A stretch of 64,000 nucleotides of DNA, from NCBI GenBank assembly GCA_947492235.1, contig CANLLZ010000001.1, positions 124,001 to 188,000 on the forward strand, written 5' to 3'. Under the pieces are notes generated by a model. It ran no database searches. It saw only the letters and a program-made list of their open reading frames with translations, and was not told the origin of the DNA. The translations under genes and the position numbers were made by a program. The number at the start of each line of letters is the position of its first letter. The stretch's first letter is position 1. The stretch comes from an uncultured Altererythrobacter sp. GTDB lineage: Bacteria > Pseudomonadota > Alphaproteobacteria > Sphingomonadales > Sphingomonadaceae. Below are positions 45,378-54,077 of the stretch, piece by piece.

Positions 45378-46763
45378 TTAGACCGGCACGCCGAATAGAT
45401 CGTGCGCGTCGGCGTCTTCGATTGTCACATCGATAATATCGCCAGCGCTCAGCGTGGCGGCGACATTGCGCAAATACACCGCACCATCGATTTCCGGCGC
45501 ATCGGCCTGACTGCGCCCCGTAGCACCGATATCGCCATCTTCGTCCGGCTCGCCAACTTCGTCGATGATGACCGGCAGGGTCCGGCCCACTTTCGCTGCG
45601 AGTTTCTCGGCGCTGATCCGGGCGGTCAGTTCCATCAGGCGGGCGTAGCGTTCTTCCTTCAAAACCTCCGGCACGGGATCGGGCAGGGCATTGGCCTGCG
45701 CGCCCTCGACCGGCTCGAAACGGAATGCGCCTACCCTGTCGAGCTGCGCTTCTTCCAGCCAATCGCACAGATATTGGAAATCGTCCTCCGTCTCGCCGGG
45801 GAAGCCGACCACGAAGCTGGAGCGCACGGCGATGTCGGGGCAGATGGCGCGCCAGCTCTTCAGGCGTTCGAGCACCTTGGCCTCGTTCGCGGGGCGCTTC
45901 ATGCGCTTGAGAACAGACGGGCTGGCATGCTGGAACGGGATGTCGAGATAGGGCGTCAGCAGCCCCTCCGCCATCAACGGGATCACCGCATCGACATGCG
46001 GGTAGGGGTAGACATAGTGCAGGCGGACCCAAGGGGGCGAACCGTTCCCGATGTCGAGCCGGCCCAGCTCACGCGCCAGATCGGTCATGTGAGCGCGGGT
46101 TTCGCGGCCCTTCCACATCCGCGCCTCGTGCCGCGTATCGACCCCGTAGGCACTGGTGTCCTGACTGATCACCAGCAGCTCCCGCGTGCCCGCAGCGACC
46201 AGCTTCTCCGCTTCGCGCAGCACCGCGTCGATCCGGCGGCTGGCCAGCTTCCCGCGCAAGTCGGGAATGATGCAGAACGAACAGGAATGGTTGCAGCCCT
46301 CCGAAATTTTCAGATAGCTGTAATGGCGCGGGGTCAGCTTGATGTCGGGTTGCGGGATGAGGTCCACATATGGACCCTGCGAAGGCGGGGCGTGTTCGTG
46401 CACGGCCTCGACGACCTGCTCATATTGATGCGCCCCGGTCACCGCCAGCACCTGCGGATGGGCGGCGCGGATGGCATCTGCTTCGTCGCCCATGCAGCCG
46501 GTCACGATGACGCGCCCGTTTTCGGCAATCGCCTCGCCAATCGCGGCAAGGCTCTCTTCCTTGGCAGAGTCGAGGAAGCCGCATGTGTTGACCAGCACCA
46601 CATCCGCGCCTGCATAATCGGCGCTCATCGCATACCCGTCCGCCCGCAGCCGGGTGAGGATGCGTTCGGAATCGACCAGCGCCTTGGGGCAGCCGAGCGA
46701 GACCATGCCGACCTTCTTGGCGTCGGGGAGCGTTGTTGCCGGGGCTTGCGTTGCAGTGTTCAT
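45378..46763 (-). CDS. rimO: Ribosomal protein S12 methylthiotransferase
   Basis: 461 residues of the MiaB/RimO family, methylthiolating Asp of ribosomal protein S12. The N-terminal UPF0004 domain has [15 protein letters not shown] and TGCMG cysteines; the radical SAM cluster is CNHSCSFC. Blocks LKISEGC, RGKLASR and YPYPHVD follow, ending in a TRAM domain. MiaB would lack the KALVDSE motif, favouring RimO. Convergent with the regulator at 43701-45365 and divergent from the DUF1761 gene. Confidence 0.95.
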   Translation of the reverse strand: MNTATQAPATTLPDAKKVGMVSLGCPKALVDSERILTRLRADGYAMSADYAGADVVLVNTCGFLDSAKEESLAAIGEAIAENGRVIVTGCMGDEADAIRAAHPQVLAVTGAHQYEQVVEAVHEHAPPSQGPYVDLIPQPDIKLTPRHYSYLKISEGCNHSCSFCIIPDLRGKLASRRIDAVLREAEKLVAAGTRELLVISQDTSAYGVDTRHEARMWKGRETRAHMTDLARELGRLDIGNGSPPWVRLHYVYPYPHVDAVIPLMAEGLLTPYLDIPFQHASPSVLKRMKRPANEAKVLERLKSWRAICPDIAVRSSFVVGFPGETEDDFQYLCDWLEEAQLDRVGAFRFEPVEGAQANALPDPVPEVLKEERYARLMELTARISAEKLAAKVGRTLPVIIDEVGEPDEDGDIGATGRSQADAPEIDGAVYLRNVAATLSAGDIIDVTIEDADAHDLFGVPV

Positions 46764-46831
46764 GATGGCCGCGCCCCTACACCTGCTTGGCTCTGCGCGC
46801 TATAGGGCAGGTTTGGATAGGGAGAGAGACG

Positions 46832-47230
46832 ATGGGCGAGATGAGCCTTCTGACAATAGTTCTGGCGGCGCTGGCCTTCTTTGTGGTCGGCGCGCTGTGG
46901 TACGGCGTGATCTTCGGCAAGGCCTGGCAGAAGGCGGCCGGGATGAGCGACGAGCAGATCCAGTCCGGCAGCATGCTGAAAATCTTCGGGCTGACTTTCC
47001 TGTTCGAGCTGCTGATCGCCACCGTGCTGGCCCACCAATTCGCCATGACCGGGGCGAGCGACCGCGCGATCATGATGATTTCGGTCGGCTTTGCCGTGGG
47101 CGTGATGATCCCCGCCATCGGGATCAATTACCTCTATCTGCGCAAGACAGCGGCGCATTTCTTTATCGATGCGGGCCATTTCATCGTCGGCATGACCGCG
47201 ATGGGCAGTGTGTTTGCGCTGATGAACTAG
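46832..47230 (+). CDS. DUF1761 membrane protein
   Basis: 132 residues, four hydrophobic segments. The motif FVVGALWYGVIFGKAWQKAAGMS is typical of DUF1761, as is INYLYLRKTAAHFFIDAGHF. No function is known. Start ATG 46832 follows a gagagag ribosome site. Its stop overlaps the end of the convergent channel gene by 4 bp. Confidence 0.8.
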   Translation: MGEMSLLTIVLAALAFFVVGALWYGVIFGKAWQKAAGMSDEQIQSGSMLKIFGLTFLFELLIATVLAHQFAMTGASDRAIMMISVGFAVGVMIPAIGINYLYLRKTAAHFFIDAGHFIVGMTAMGSVFALMN

Positions 47231-48342
47231 TCAGAGCTGTCCGCGTGGCGGCCGTTATGCCCGTCGCCGCGTTCTTCGCCTGAAGGGGTGGGGACGATTT
47301 CGACGATGATATCGCCCTTTTGCAGGTTCCGGCAGGCGTCTTCCCAGAAGCCCAGCGCCTCGCCATTGCGATAGACCCGCAGACCCCTGCCACCCGACGG
47401 CAGGTCGGAAATGGAGCAGCCGCATTCCTCGTCGGTGACTTCGCGCTCCACCAGCTGGACGCGGCCCGAAACGGAGGCAAGGTCGGCGAGATATTCGGCG
47501 ATATGCGCGCCCTTTGCGCTGCCCGCCAGCAACAGGCCGGTAAAGCGCACCGGGTTGATGACATTGTTCGCGCCGGCCTGCCGCGCGATCTGCTCGTTAT
47601 CGTCTGCGCGTACCACCATGCTGATCGGCACATTGGGGGCCAGCGCGCGCACGGTCAGCACGATCAGGATGGACGTGTCGTCGCGCCCTGCCGAGACAAG
47701 CACGTTCTGCGCTCTCTCGATCCGCACCGCCTGCAGCGTGCCATCGCGCGTGGCATCGGCGGTCATCACGTTGCAGCCCTGCGCCTCGGCCTCGATCAGG
47801 CGTTCCTCGCTGGGATCGACCACCACGATCTGCGCCGGATCGGTGCCGCGCTCGATCAGTTCCGCCACCGCTTCGGAGCCGGAGATGCCGTAGCCCAGCA
47901 CCACGATATGGTCCGAAAGCTGTTCCTGAATGCGAGCCATGCGGAAGCTCTCCCAACTGCGTTTGATGATGAAATTATAAGCGGTGCCGACAAAGATAAA
48001 GAACACGGCGAAACGGATCGGCGTGACGATCACGGCCTCTACCAGCCGTGCCCGGTCGGTGATCGGGGCGATATCGCCAAAGCCGGTGGTGGTGATCGAG
48101 ATCATGGTGAAATAGATCACGTCGGTGAAGCTGACTTCACCGTCGAGATTGTCGACCAGCCCGCCGCGATCCCACCAGTGGATCATGACGACGATGGCAA
48201 TCAGAAACAGCGCCAGCCCGATGCGGATTACCAGATCGCCCCAGACGGGGATATCGACCGCGCGGCGCAGCGGCTTGAATTTCGGCCCACGATAATGGCG
48301 CTCGCGCGGGCCGGTGCCGATCCTGTCTATCTGATCGCTCAT
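47227..48342 (-). CDS. Two-span potassium channel with RCK (TrkA-N) domain
   Basis: 371 residues. Spans at about 38-57 and 107-125 flank a pore loop whose selectivity filter reads TTGFGD (85-90) instead of the classic TVGYGD. A cytoplasmic RCK Rossmann domain follows from about 140 (VVLGYGISGSEAVAEL, VVDPSEERL, ADATRDG), and a C-terminal TrkA-C-like part ends in a basic/acidic tail. This is the Kch/MthK plan; K+ or monovalent cation permeation gated by ligand is likely. It converges on the DUF1761 gene. Confidence 0.88.
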   Translation of the reverse strand: MSDQIDRIGTGPRERHYRGPKFKPLRRAVDIPVWGDLVIRIGLALFLIAIVVMIHWWDRGGLVDNLDGEVSFTDVIYFTMISITTTGFGDIAPITDRARLVEAVIVTPIRFAVFFIFVGTAYNFIIKRSWESFRMARIQEQLSDHIVVLGYGISGSEAVAELIERGTDPAQIVVVDPSEERLIEAEAQGCNVMTADATRDGTLQAVRIERAQNVLVSAGRDDTSILIVLTVRALAPNVPISMVVRADDNEQIARQAGANNVINPVRFTGLLLAGSAKGAHIAEYLADLASVSGRVQLVEREVTDEECGCSISDLPSGGRGLRVYRNGEALGFWEDACRNLQKGDIIVEIVPTPSGEERGDGHNGRHADSSD

Positions 48343-48389
48343 TAAACTTTGCCCGCCCCTGGAAACGCCGTCCGGAAGAGGCGGTTAGC

Positions 48390-49169
48390 TCAATTCCCGC
48401 GTGCGGGCAATTTGGTTGCCGGATCGACATCGCGGCCATTGTGGCGGATTTCGAAGTGCAGTTCGGGGCGGGTGGCAATACCGGCATCGCCCGCCAGCCC
48501 GATCCGCTCGCCCACTTTCACGACCTCGCCCTTGCTCACCGTGATGCGCGACAGGTGGCCATAGCTGGTCTGCCAGCCATTACCGTGGTCGATCAGCACC
48601 TGCCGGCCAAAGCGGGTTTTCTCCGGCGCGGCGAACACCACCGTGCCGCTGGCAGCCGCGCGCACCATGTCGCCCATGCCGGTTTCGATATCGATCCCGT
48701 CATGCCCGCGCCCGAAGCCGAGCATCACGCGCCCATCATGGGGACGACGGAAATAGGGCGTTGTCCGGGGCGTTTGCGGGCGGATGGTGGTGTTGATGAC
48801 GGCGGGGATGATGACTTTCTGCCCCACGCGCAGCGAATAGGGCGCGGCAATATTGTTGGCCAGCGCGAGATTGGTCATCGCAACGCCGTACCGGTTGGCG
48901 ATGCCGCCCAGCGTGTCGCCCGATTTCACGGTGTGGACCCGCTGGCGGGGGATCGCCAAAGTCTGGCCCTTCTGGACGTAATACGGCTCCACCAGACCGT
49001 TGACCGCGGCAATCAGCGATGCGTCCACACCGGTGCGATTGGCGATGCCGCGCAGCGTATCGCCTTCTTTGACGGTGTAGGTGTTGGCGGTCGCGGGATT
49101 GGCGGCGGCGGGGCTGGCGATCAGCAGCGACGCGGCAGCGGCGGCGGCTATGGCAAGAAGGCGCGTCAT
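48390..49169 (-). CDS. LysM/M23 envelope protein (NlpD-like)
   Basis: 259 residues. Signal peptide 1-23, two LysM peptidoglycan-binding repeats (about 30-73 and 78-122) and a C-terminal M23/LytM domain. Metal-ligand positions H156, D160 (GHDGID) and H238 are present and H205 is in YGHLS, but the first His of the usual HxH is Glu236 (PELHFE). Such proteins may act as amidase activators rather than enzymes. It overlaps the surE stop by 4 bp (ATGA), so surE and this gene are translationally coupled. Confidence 0.87.
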   Translation of the reverse strand: MTRLLAIAAAAAASLLIASPAAANPATANTYTVKEGDTLRGIANRTGVDASLIAAVNGLVEPYYVQKGQTLAIPRQRVHTVKSGDTLGGIANRYGVAMTNLALANNIAAPYSLRVGQKVIIPAVINTTIRPQTPRTTPYFRRPHDGRVMLGFGRGHDGIDIETGMGDMVRAAASGTVVFAAPEKTRFGRQVLIDHGNGWQTSYGHLSRITVSKGEVVKVGERIGLAGDAGIATRPELHFEIRHNGRDVDPATKLPARGN

Positions 49170-49927
49170 GCGAACCGCTCCCCCAGATCGCCCAGAGATG
49201 CGTGGTGCGTCAGGTCCAGTTGCAAAGGTGTCACTGCGATATACCCCTCGTCGATGGCTTCCAGATCGGTGCCGTGATCCAGCGTGTGCTCGATCGCCTG
49301 CAAACCAAACCAGTAATAGGTGAAGCCGCGCGGGTCACGCCCCTCCACCACAGTTCCCCGCGAGTAATCGTGAAAACCCTGCCGTACAGCGCGAATTCCC
49401 TTCACCTCGGCGGAGGGAAGGGCGGGAAAATTGACATTGACCAGCGTGCGCGCTGGCAGCGGTGTGTCGAGCAGTGGCTGCAAAACCTTCGCGCCCCACC
49501 GGCGCGCCGCGTCGAAAGTATCGGCATCGGCAGCCCCGTCGCGCGCGATCACCTGGCTCATGGCGATAGAGCGGATACCGGCCAGCGCGCCCTCGATGGC
49601 GGCAGACACAGTGCCCGAATAGGTGATGTCGTCCGCCAGATTGGCCCCGCGATTGACGCCGGAGAGGATCAGATCGGGCGCACCGTCCATCACCTGACGC
49701 AGGCCCATGGTCACGCTGTCCGTGGGCGTGCCGGTGACGGAGAACCGCCGCTCGTCATGCTGGCGCAGACGGACAGGCCGGGTCAGAGTGAGGGCGTGGC
49801 CCATGCCCGATTGCTCCTCGTCCGGCGCGCAGATCCAGATATCGTCGGAAAATTCGGCCGCGATGGCTTCCAGCACTTCAAGGCCGGGGGCGCGGATGCC
49901 GTCATCATTGGTCAGGAGGATTTTCAT
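49166..49927 (-). CDS. surE: 5'-nucleotidase SurE
   Basis: 253 residues, metal-dependent nucleotidase/exopolyphosphatase. MKILLTNDDGIRAPG (metal-binding DD pair) and LSGVNRGANLADDITYSGTVSAA are invariant family blocks. The start is ATG 49927, since the conserved MKILLTNDD starts there and upstream residues are not part of the family. It lies between serS (upstream, 107-bp gap with palindromes) and the LysM/M23 gene (4-bp overlap), the conserved surE-nlpD neighbourhood. Confidence 0.96.
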   Translation of the reverse strand: MKILLTNDDGIRAPGLEVLEAIAAEFSDDIWICAPDEEQSGMGHALTLTRPVRLRQHDERRFSVTGTPTDSVTMGLRQVMDGAPDLILSGVNRGANLADDITYSGTVSAAIEGALAGIRSIAMSQVIARDGAADADTFDAARRWGAKVLQPLLDTPLPARTLVNVNFPALPSAEVKGIRAVRQGFHDYSRGTVVEGRDPRGFTYYWFGLQAIEHTLDHGTDLEAIDEGYIAVTPLQLDLTHHASLGDLGERFA

Positions 49928-49952
49928 GGCGCAGCTCGCTCTAACAGGAAGA

Positions 49953-50025
49953 TGCCGTTCGTGCTGAGCTTGTCGAAGCACGGGAAGAGAAGTGCAGCCC
50001 TTCGACAGGCTCAGGGCGAACGGGG
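49953..50025. repeat. Pair of inverted sphingomonad-type palindromic repeats
   Basis: ccgttcgtgctgagcttgtc-type sequence (49955-49983, with arms cgtgct/agcacg) is followed by a reverse-oriented relative, cccttcgacaggctcaggg-type (49998-50023). The two are near inverted copies of each other, so a large cruciform or stem is possible. This motif family (CTGAGCnTGTCGAAG) is common between genes in sphingomonads; it may act as a transcription or RNA-processing element between serS and surE. Confidence 0.75.
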
Positions 50026-50034
50026 TTGGGGTGC

Positions 50035-51462
50035 TTAGCTTTCCGACGGAGTGAGCCGCGTCACACCGCCCATATAGGGCGCCAGCACCTCGGGCACCTC
50101 CACGCTGCCATCGGCGCGCTGGTAATTTTCCAGCACGGCCACCAGCGTGCGACCCACGGCGAGGCCGGAGCCGTTGAGCGTGTGGACGAATTCGGTCTTC
50201 TTGGCCCCTTCCGGCCGGTAGCGGGCATTCATCCGCCGCGCCTGAAAATCGCCGGTGTTGGAGCAGGAGCTGATCTCGCGGTAAGCGCCTTGGCCCGGAA
50301 GCCAGACCTCTAGATCATAGGTCTTGCGCGCGCCAAAGCCCATGTCGCCGGTGCACAGCAGCATGGTGCGATAGGGCAGCTTTAGCGCTTCCAGCACGCC
50401 CTGCGCTGCGCCCAGCATACGTTCGTGCTCGGCAGCGCTGTCTTCGGGTTTAACGATGCTGACCAGCTCGCATTTCTCGAACTGGTGCTGACGGATGAAG
50501 CCCCGCGTATCGCGCCCCGCGCTGCCCGCTTCGGACCGGAAGCACAGAGTGAGGGCGGTAAGGCGCTGGGGCAGGGTGGTCTCGTCGAGGATCTGGTCCA
50601 TGACAGAGGCGGTCAGGCTGACTTCGGCGGTTGGGATGAGCCAGCGACGGGTCGCGTCTTCGCTCTCGCGGATAACCGAGAGCATCGACCGGAGTGCGCG
50701 TTTGCTTCGAGACGACCCAAGCTCCTCAATAACATGAGATTTGTGACCCAGATATGCGTTTAAGTTGTCGGCCTGTTTCTCAATCGACTCTCGTTGGACT
50801 GACGAAAAACTATCCTCTGCAAACTTCGGCAGCTTGTCCGTGCTGTACATCGCCTCGTCGCGCACCAGGACCGGCGGGTTGCATTCGGTGTAGCCGTTTT
50901 CGCGGGTTTGCCGGTCGAGCATGAACTGGCCCAGCGCCCGGTGCAGGCGGGCCATATCGCCTCGCAGGAAGGTGAAGCGCGCGCCCGACAGCTGCGTGCC
51001 GGTTTCAAAATCCATGCCCAGCGCAGGCGCAAATTCGGCGTGTTCCTGCGGCTCGAAATCGAAGTCCGGCTTCTCGCCCCAGCTTGAAATTTCGACATTG
51101 CCCTCTTCGTCCGCGCCTTCCGGCACATCCTCGAAGGGCAGGTTAGGGATGACAGCTAACGTAGCTTTGAGATCTTTCTCCAGCGTCTTCGCCGCGATCT
51201 CCAGCTCCAGCATCGTCTGTTTCAACTCGGCCACTTCGGCCTTCAGCTTCTCCGCGGTTTCCGTGTCGCCCTTGCCCATGGCCTGTCCGATGGCCTTTGA
51301 CGCTTCATTGCGGCGGGCTTGGGCTTCCTGTGCACGCGTGGTCAGCGCACGGCGTTTCTCGTCCAGTTCCAGAATGGACCGGGCAACAGGTTCCAGCCCC
51401 CGGCGGGCTAGGGCGGCATCGAAAGCGGCGGGATCGTCGCGGATCAGGCGGATGTCATGCAT
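50035..51462 (-). CDS. serS: Serine-tRNA ligase
   Basis: 475 residues, class II synthetase. The N-terminal coiled-coil arm (about 30-110, [22 protein letters not shown]) and catalytic motifs 2 ([22 protein letters not shown]-like region, FEKCELVSI) and 3 ([16 protein letters not shown]) are present. Normal length is about 425, so the protein is slightly longer, with an insert around 215-275 ([15 protein letters not shown]...). Start ATG 51462. The adjacent DNA on the plus strand is a sulfotransferase gene, divergent. Confidence 0.95.
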   Translation of the reverse strand: MHDIRLIRDDPAAFDAALARRGLEPVARSILELDEKRRALTTRAQEAQARRNEASKAIGQAMGKGDTETAEKLKAEVAELKQTMLELEIAAKTLEKDLKATLAVIPNLPFEDVPEGADEEGNVEISSWGEKPDFDFEPQEHAEFAPALGMDFETGTQLSGARFTFLRGDMARLHRALGQFMLDRQTRENGYTECNPPVLVRDEAMYSTDKLPKFAEDSFSSVQRESIEKQADNLNAYLGHKSHVIEELGSSRSKRALRSMLSVIRESEDATRRWLIPTAEVSLTASVMDQILDETTLPQRLTALTLCFRSEAGSAGRDTRGFIRQHQFEKCELVSIVKPEDSAAEHERMLGAAQGVLEALKLPYRTMLLCTGDMGFGARKTYDLEVWLPGQGAYREISSCSNTGDFQARRMNARYRPEGAKKTEFVHTLNGSGLAVGRTLVAVLENYQRADGSVEVPEVLAPYMGGVTRLTPSES

Positions 51463-51554
51463 GCGGCCAGCCTATGCCGCCCCATTCGCGCCCGTGCAAG
51501 GAACCCGGACCGGTCTTGAACGCTGTATTGTTTTCTTTAGAGCACAATCTCTTC

Positions 51555-52889
51555 ATGCGACCCGGGGGCAAATATTTGGCATTCAATCCGACAACGCCCC
51601 CACGCCGGACGCCATTCATCGATTTTATGGACAAGGGACTGCGCGCCGGACGGCGTCTGGGCGCAATTGCGCCTGCCCGGTTGGACGCGGATTTCCTGAA
51701 AGAGCAGGCGATAGAGCAGGCAGGCGGGCTGGAGGATTTCGGCGATCCGTGGTTCGAACAGCCGCTGCAAAAGCTGCTCGAGGCGATTGAAAGCGAAGCG
51801 CGGCTGAATGCGGCGGGCGATCTGTCGGCTATGCTGCAGTTCCGGCAGGTATTGTTCCACCGCTTGCTGAGCGAATACTGGTTCAAACGGCATCCGGAAA
51901 TCCTCGAGCGACCGATGCGCAGCCCCGTCGTGATTGTCGGCCCGATGCGGTCGGGTACAACGCGAATGCACCGGCTGCTGGCGAGCGACCGGCGGTTCAG
52001 CCACATGCGTAGCTTCGAGACGATCAGCCCGGTCCCGCGCCGCGATTTCGAGGCGGTGCTGGCAGGCGAGGCGGAGGATTTCCGCCCCGTCTTGGCAAAG
52101 CGCATCATGCGCGTTGCCCGGCTGGCCAACCCGCGCACCTTGTCGATCCACCCGACCGGCCCGATGGAGCCGGAGGAAGAGCTCGGCCTGCTGGTCGCCA
52201 GCATGTACGGGATGAAGCACGAGGCACAGTGGCAGATCCCCAGCTATGGCCGCTGGAGCGAGGGCGTGGATGCGACGCCTGCCTACGCCTACATGGCGAA
52301 CCAGCTGCGGCTGATCGGGTGGAGCCAGCAGGTCAGCAGCATCCGCCCGTGGATCCTGAAAACGCCGCAGCACATGCTCGATTTGCCTGCGCTGCTGAAT
52401 GTCTTCCCCGATGCCCGCCTGATCTTCACCCACCGCGATCCGCAGCAAGTGACGGGCAGTGCGGCCAGCCTCGCCTGGAACCAGACGATCATATACTCCG
52501 ATGATGTCGATCCGAACGCCGTGGGTCAGGAATGGCTGCGCAAGACCCATTTGCAAGTGACCCGCATGATGGAAGCGCGCAAATCGATTGCGCCGGAGCG
52601 CATGATCGACGTCCAGTATGACGACATGGACCGCGACTGGCGCGGCACGATGGACCGGGTGTATGGTTTCCTAGGTTTGGAAATCGAACCGGCGGTTCCG
52701 GCGATGGAGGACTATCTGGAACGTAGCCGCGCTCTCAAGCGCAAGCCGCATCGCTACAGCCTGGAAATGTTCGGCCTGACACCGGGCGAAGTGCTGGAGC
52801 GGATGGGCGACTATATCCGCGCATTCGATGTGCCGATGGAAAGCAATTTTGGCGAGGGCGATGGCAAGCGGGCTGCGCGCAGTCGGTAA
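51555..52889 (+). CDS. Sulfotransferase family protein
   Basis: 444 residues. The 5'-phosphosulfate-binding loop VIVGPMRSGTTRMHRLL lies at 126-142 and the 3'-phosphate block FTHRDPQQVTGSAASLAWN in the middle; helical N terminus before. PAPS-dependent sulfation of an unknown lipid, sugar or protein. The start is uncertain: ATG 51555 is used, with TTG 51516 and ATG 51627 as options, and none has a good ribosome site. Independent of the TPR-sulfotransferase at 22521. The next small gene overlaps its end by 29 bp. Confidence 0.85.
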   Translation: MRPGGKYLAFNPTTPPRRTPFIDFMDKGLRAGRRLGAIAPARLDADFLKEQAIEQAGGLEDFGDPWFEQPLQKLLEAIESEARLNAAGDLSAMLQFRQVLFHRLLSEYWFKRHPEILERPMRSPVVIVGPMRSGTTRMHRLLASDRRFSHMRSFETISPVPRRDFEAVLAGEAEDFRPVLAKRIMRVARLANPRTLSIHPTGPMEPEEELGLLVASMYGMKHEAQWQIPSYGRWSEGVDATPAYAYMANQLRLIGWSQQVSSIRPWILKTPQHMLDLPALLNVFPDARLIFTHRDPQQVTGSAASLAWNQTIIYSDDVDPNAVGQEWLRKTHLQVTRMMEARKSIAPERMIDVQYDDMDRDWRGTMDRVYGFLGLEIEPAVPAMEDYLERSRALKRKPHRYSLEMFGLTPGEVLERMGDYIRAFDVPMESNFGEGDGKRAARSR

Positions 52890-53181
52890 GGGGCCCGCCA
52901 CTCCGCCCCGCAAGCCTCCTCCACGGCCTGCGCGGCTGGTGCATTATGTCGGTTTTCGCGATGATCCCGGCGGTATCCGCGCCGCCAATGCCGCCCGGAT
53001 CTACGGCCCGCCCGATATGGTCCATTCCAATTGGGACGTCTACGCCGCCAATGATGTCGCACCGGGCGATATCGTGATCCATGCCGATGGCGAATGGGAC
53101 CGTCCCCCGCGCAGTTTCAGCACAGAAGCCGCGCGAAACCGTCTGGCGCGAAAGGCAAACTCCGGAACCTCATGCGGGTGA
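52861..53181 (+). CDS. Small conserved-looking protein of unknown function
   Basis: 106 residues with a Pro/Arg-rich N terminus and a compact core beginning LVHYVGFRDDPGG, then IYGPPDMVHSNWDVYA and APGDIVIHADG. No domain recognised; the core resembles short uncharacterised sphingomonad proteins (from memory, not searched). Start ATG 52861 lies inside the sulfotransferase gene in another frame, a 29-bp overlap, so the exact start is uncertain and the true N terminus may be shorter. Confidence 0.6.
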   Translation: MASGLRAVGKGPATPPRKPPPRPARLVHYVGFRDDPGGIRAANAARIYGPPDMVHSNWDVYAANDVAPGDIVIHADGEWDRPPRSFSTEAARNRLARKANSGTSCG

Positions 53182-53211
53182 AACCGTTGATTAGGCAAAG
53201 GAGAATTGAAT

Positions 53212-53463
53212 ATGATCGGCAAGATTATCACAAGCTATATCGGCGGCAAGGCGGCCCAGAAATCCAGTGCACTCGGCGGCCCCGCCGGCATGGCGCTGGG
53301 CTTTATCGCGCCCATGATCCTGCGCCGCATCAGCCTGCCCGCAATGGCGGCGATGGCAGCGGGCGGATATGTCATGAAAAAGGTGCTCGATAATGGCGAG
53401 CGCGAGCAGGCTCCCCAGCCGATGAAGCGCGCCAAACCCGTGACCACCGCGCCCGGCGCGTAA
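53212..53463 (+). CDS. Small membrane-associated protein of unknown function
   Basis: 83 residues. The Ala/Gly/Met-rich stretch 25-60 (GMALGFIAPMILRR...LPAMAAMAAGGYVM) forms one or two hydrophobic helices; the C terminus is hydrophilic and basic (PMKRAKP). ATG 53212 follows aaaggaga with good spacing. A clear intrinsic terminator lies 26 bp after the stop. No family recognised. Confidence 0.7.
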   Translation: MIGKIITSYIGGKAAQKSSALGGPAGMALGFIAPMILRRISLPAMAAMAAGGYVMKKVLDNGEREQAPQPMKRAKPVTTAPGA

Positions 53464-53488
53464 ACGCCTTCAAACACTGCTTGAAATG

Positions 53489-53521
53489 ACGGCCTGCTCT
53501 CATACGAGAGCGGGCCGTTTT
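53489..53521 (+). terminator. Strong intrinsic terminator
   Basis: acggcc-t-gctctc pairs with gagagc-g-ggccgt around a 4-nt loop (12 pairs plus one mismatch, 53489-53518), followed by TTTT. It closes the unit of the small membrane protein, so the operon starting at 53706 has its own promoter. Confidence 0.85.
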
Positions 53522-53542
53522 GCTTTCCGCGTTAAGCACAGA

Positions 53543-53561
53543 TTGTAACCAGTTGTAACCA
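53543..53561. promoter_or_regulatory. Tandem direct repeat TTGTAACCA, one helical turn apart
   Basis: ttgtaacca occurs at 53543-53551 and 53553-53561 with a 10-bp period, 145 bp upstream of the start of the response-regulator gene at 53706. Direct repeats with this spacing commonly mark binding sites for a regulator dimer or oligomer; the protein is unknown. Confidence 0.5.
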
Positions 53562-53705
53562 AGGCCTGCTGTCGCGACTCCCCGACGGCGATGCCTTTGA
53601 AAACAGGCGATTTTTAATTCTGAGACTCGCGCTTTTCCCTAAGGCCGGTCTTGTCGATGAATTAACCTAATCCCGGTAGTCAGAATACCAACTCCGGAGG
53701 CCCAC

Positions 53706-54077
53706 TTGGCAAAGATACTTATCGCAGACGATGACGCGATTCTGACGGAAATGCTCCGTTTCAGGCTCGAGGGCGCACGCCATCAGGTCGTCACGGCTGC
53801 AGACGGGATGGAAGCGTTGGAAAAGGCGGGATCGGAAAACCCCGACCTGATCATTCTCGATTCCATGATGCCCGTGGTCGCGGGCCCGGAAGTTCTCGCC
53901 CGGCTGAGGGACGCTCCCCAGACCGCACGCACCCCCATCGTGATGCTGACCGCGCGCGATGGCGAGAAAGACGTGGTTGCGGCCCTGAAGAGCGGGGCGA
54001 ACGAATATATGACCAAGCCCTTCATTCCCAAGGAACTGATGGTTCGGATCCAGAAATTGCTGGTGCGGGCGGCGTGA
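53706..54077 (+). CDS. Single-domain response regulator
   Basis: 123 residues, receiver domain only. Acidic pocket DDD (8-10), phospho-acceptor D52, T82 and K104 (MTKPF) are intact, so it is a phosphorylatable CheY-like protein without output domain. TTG 53706 start with a ggagg ribosome site five bases before. Its stop overlaps the start of the TPR/beta-barrel gene by 4 bp (GTGA), so it leads a four-gene operon for a putative polysaccharide system. Its kinase is not in the window. Confidence 0.92.
   Translation: MAKILIADDDAILTEMLRFRLEGARHQVVTAADGMEALEKAGSENPDLIILDSMMPVVAGPEVLARLRDAPQTARTPIVMLTARDGEKDVVAALKSGANEYMTKPFIPKELMVRIQKLLVRAA

Noticed and set aside
49953-50025. CRISPR-like repeat
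   Set aside because: Only two inverted copies, no spacers of regular length, and the motif is the known dispersed intergenic palindrome type.
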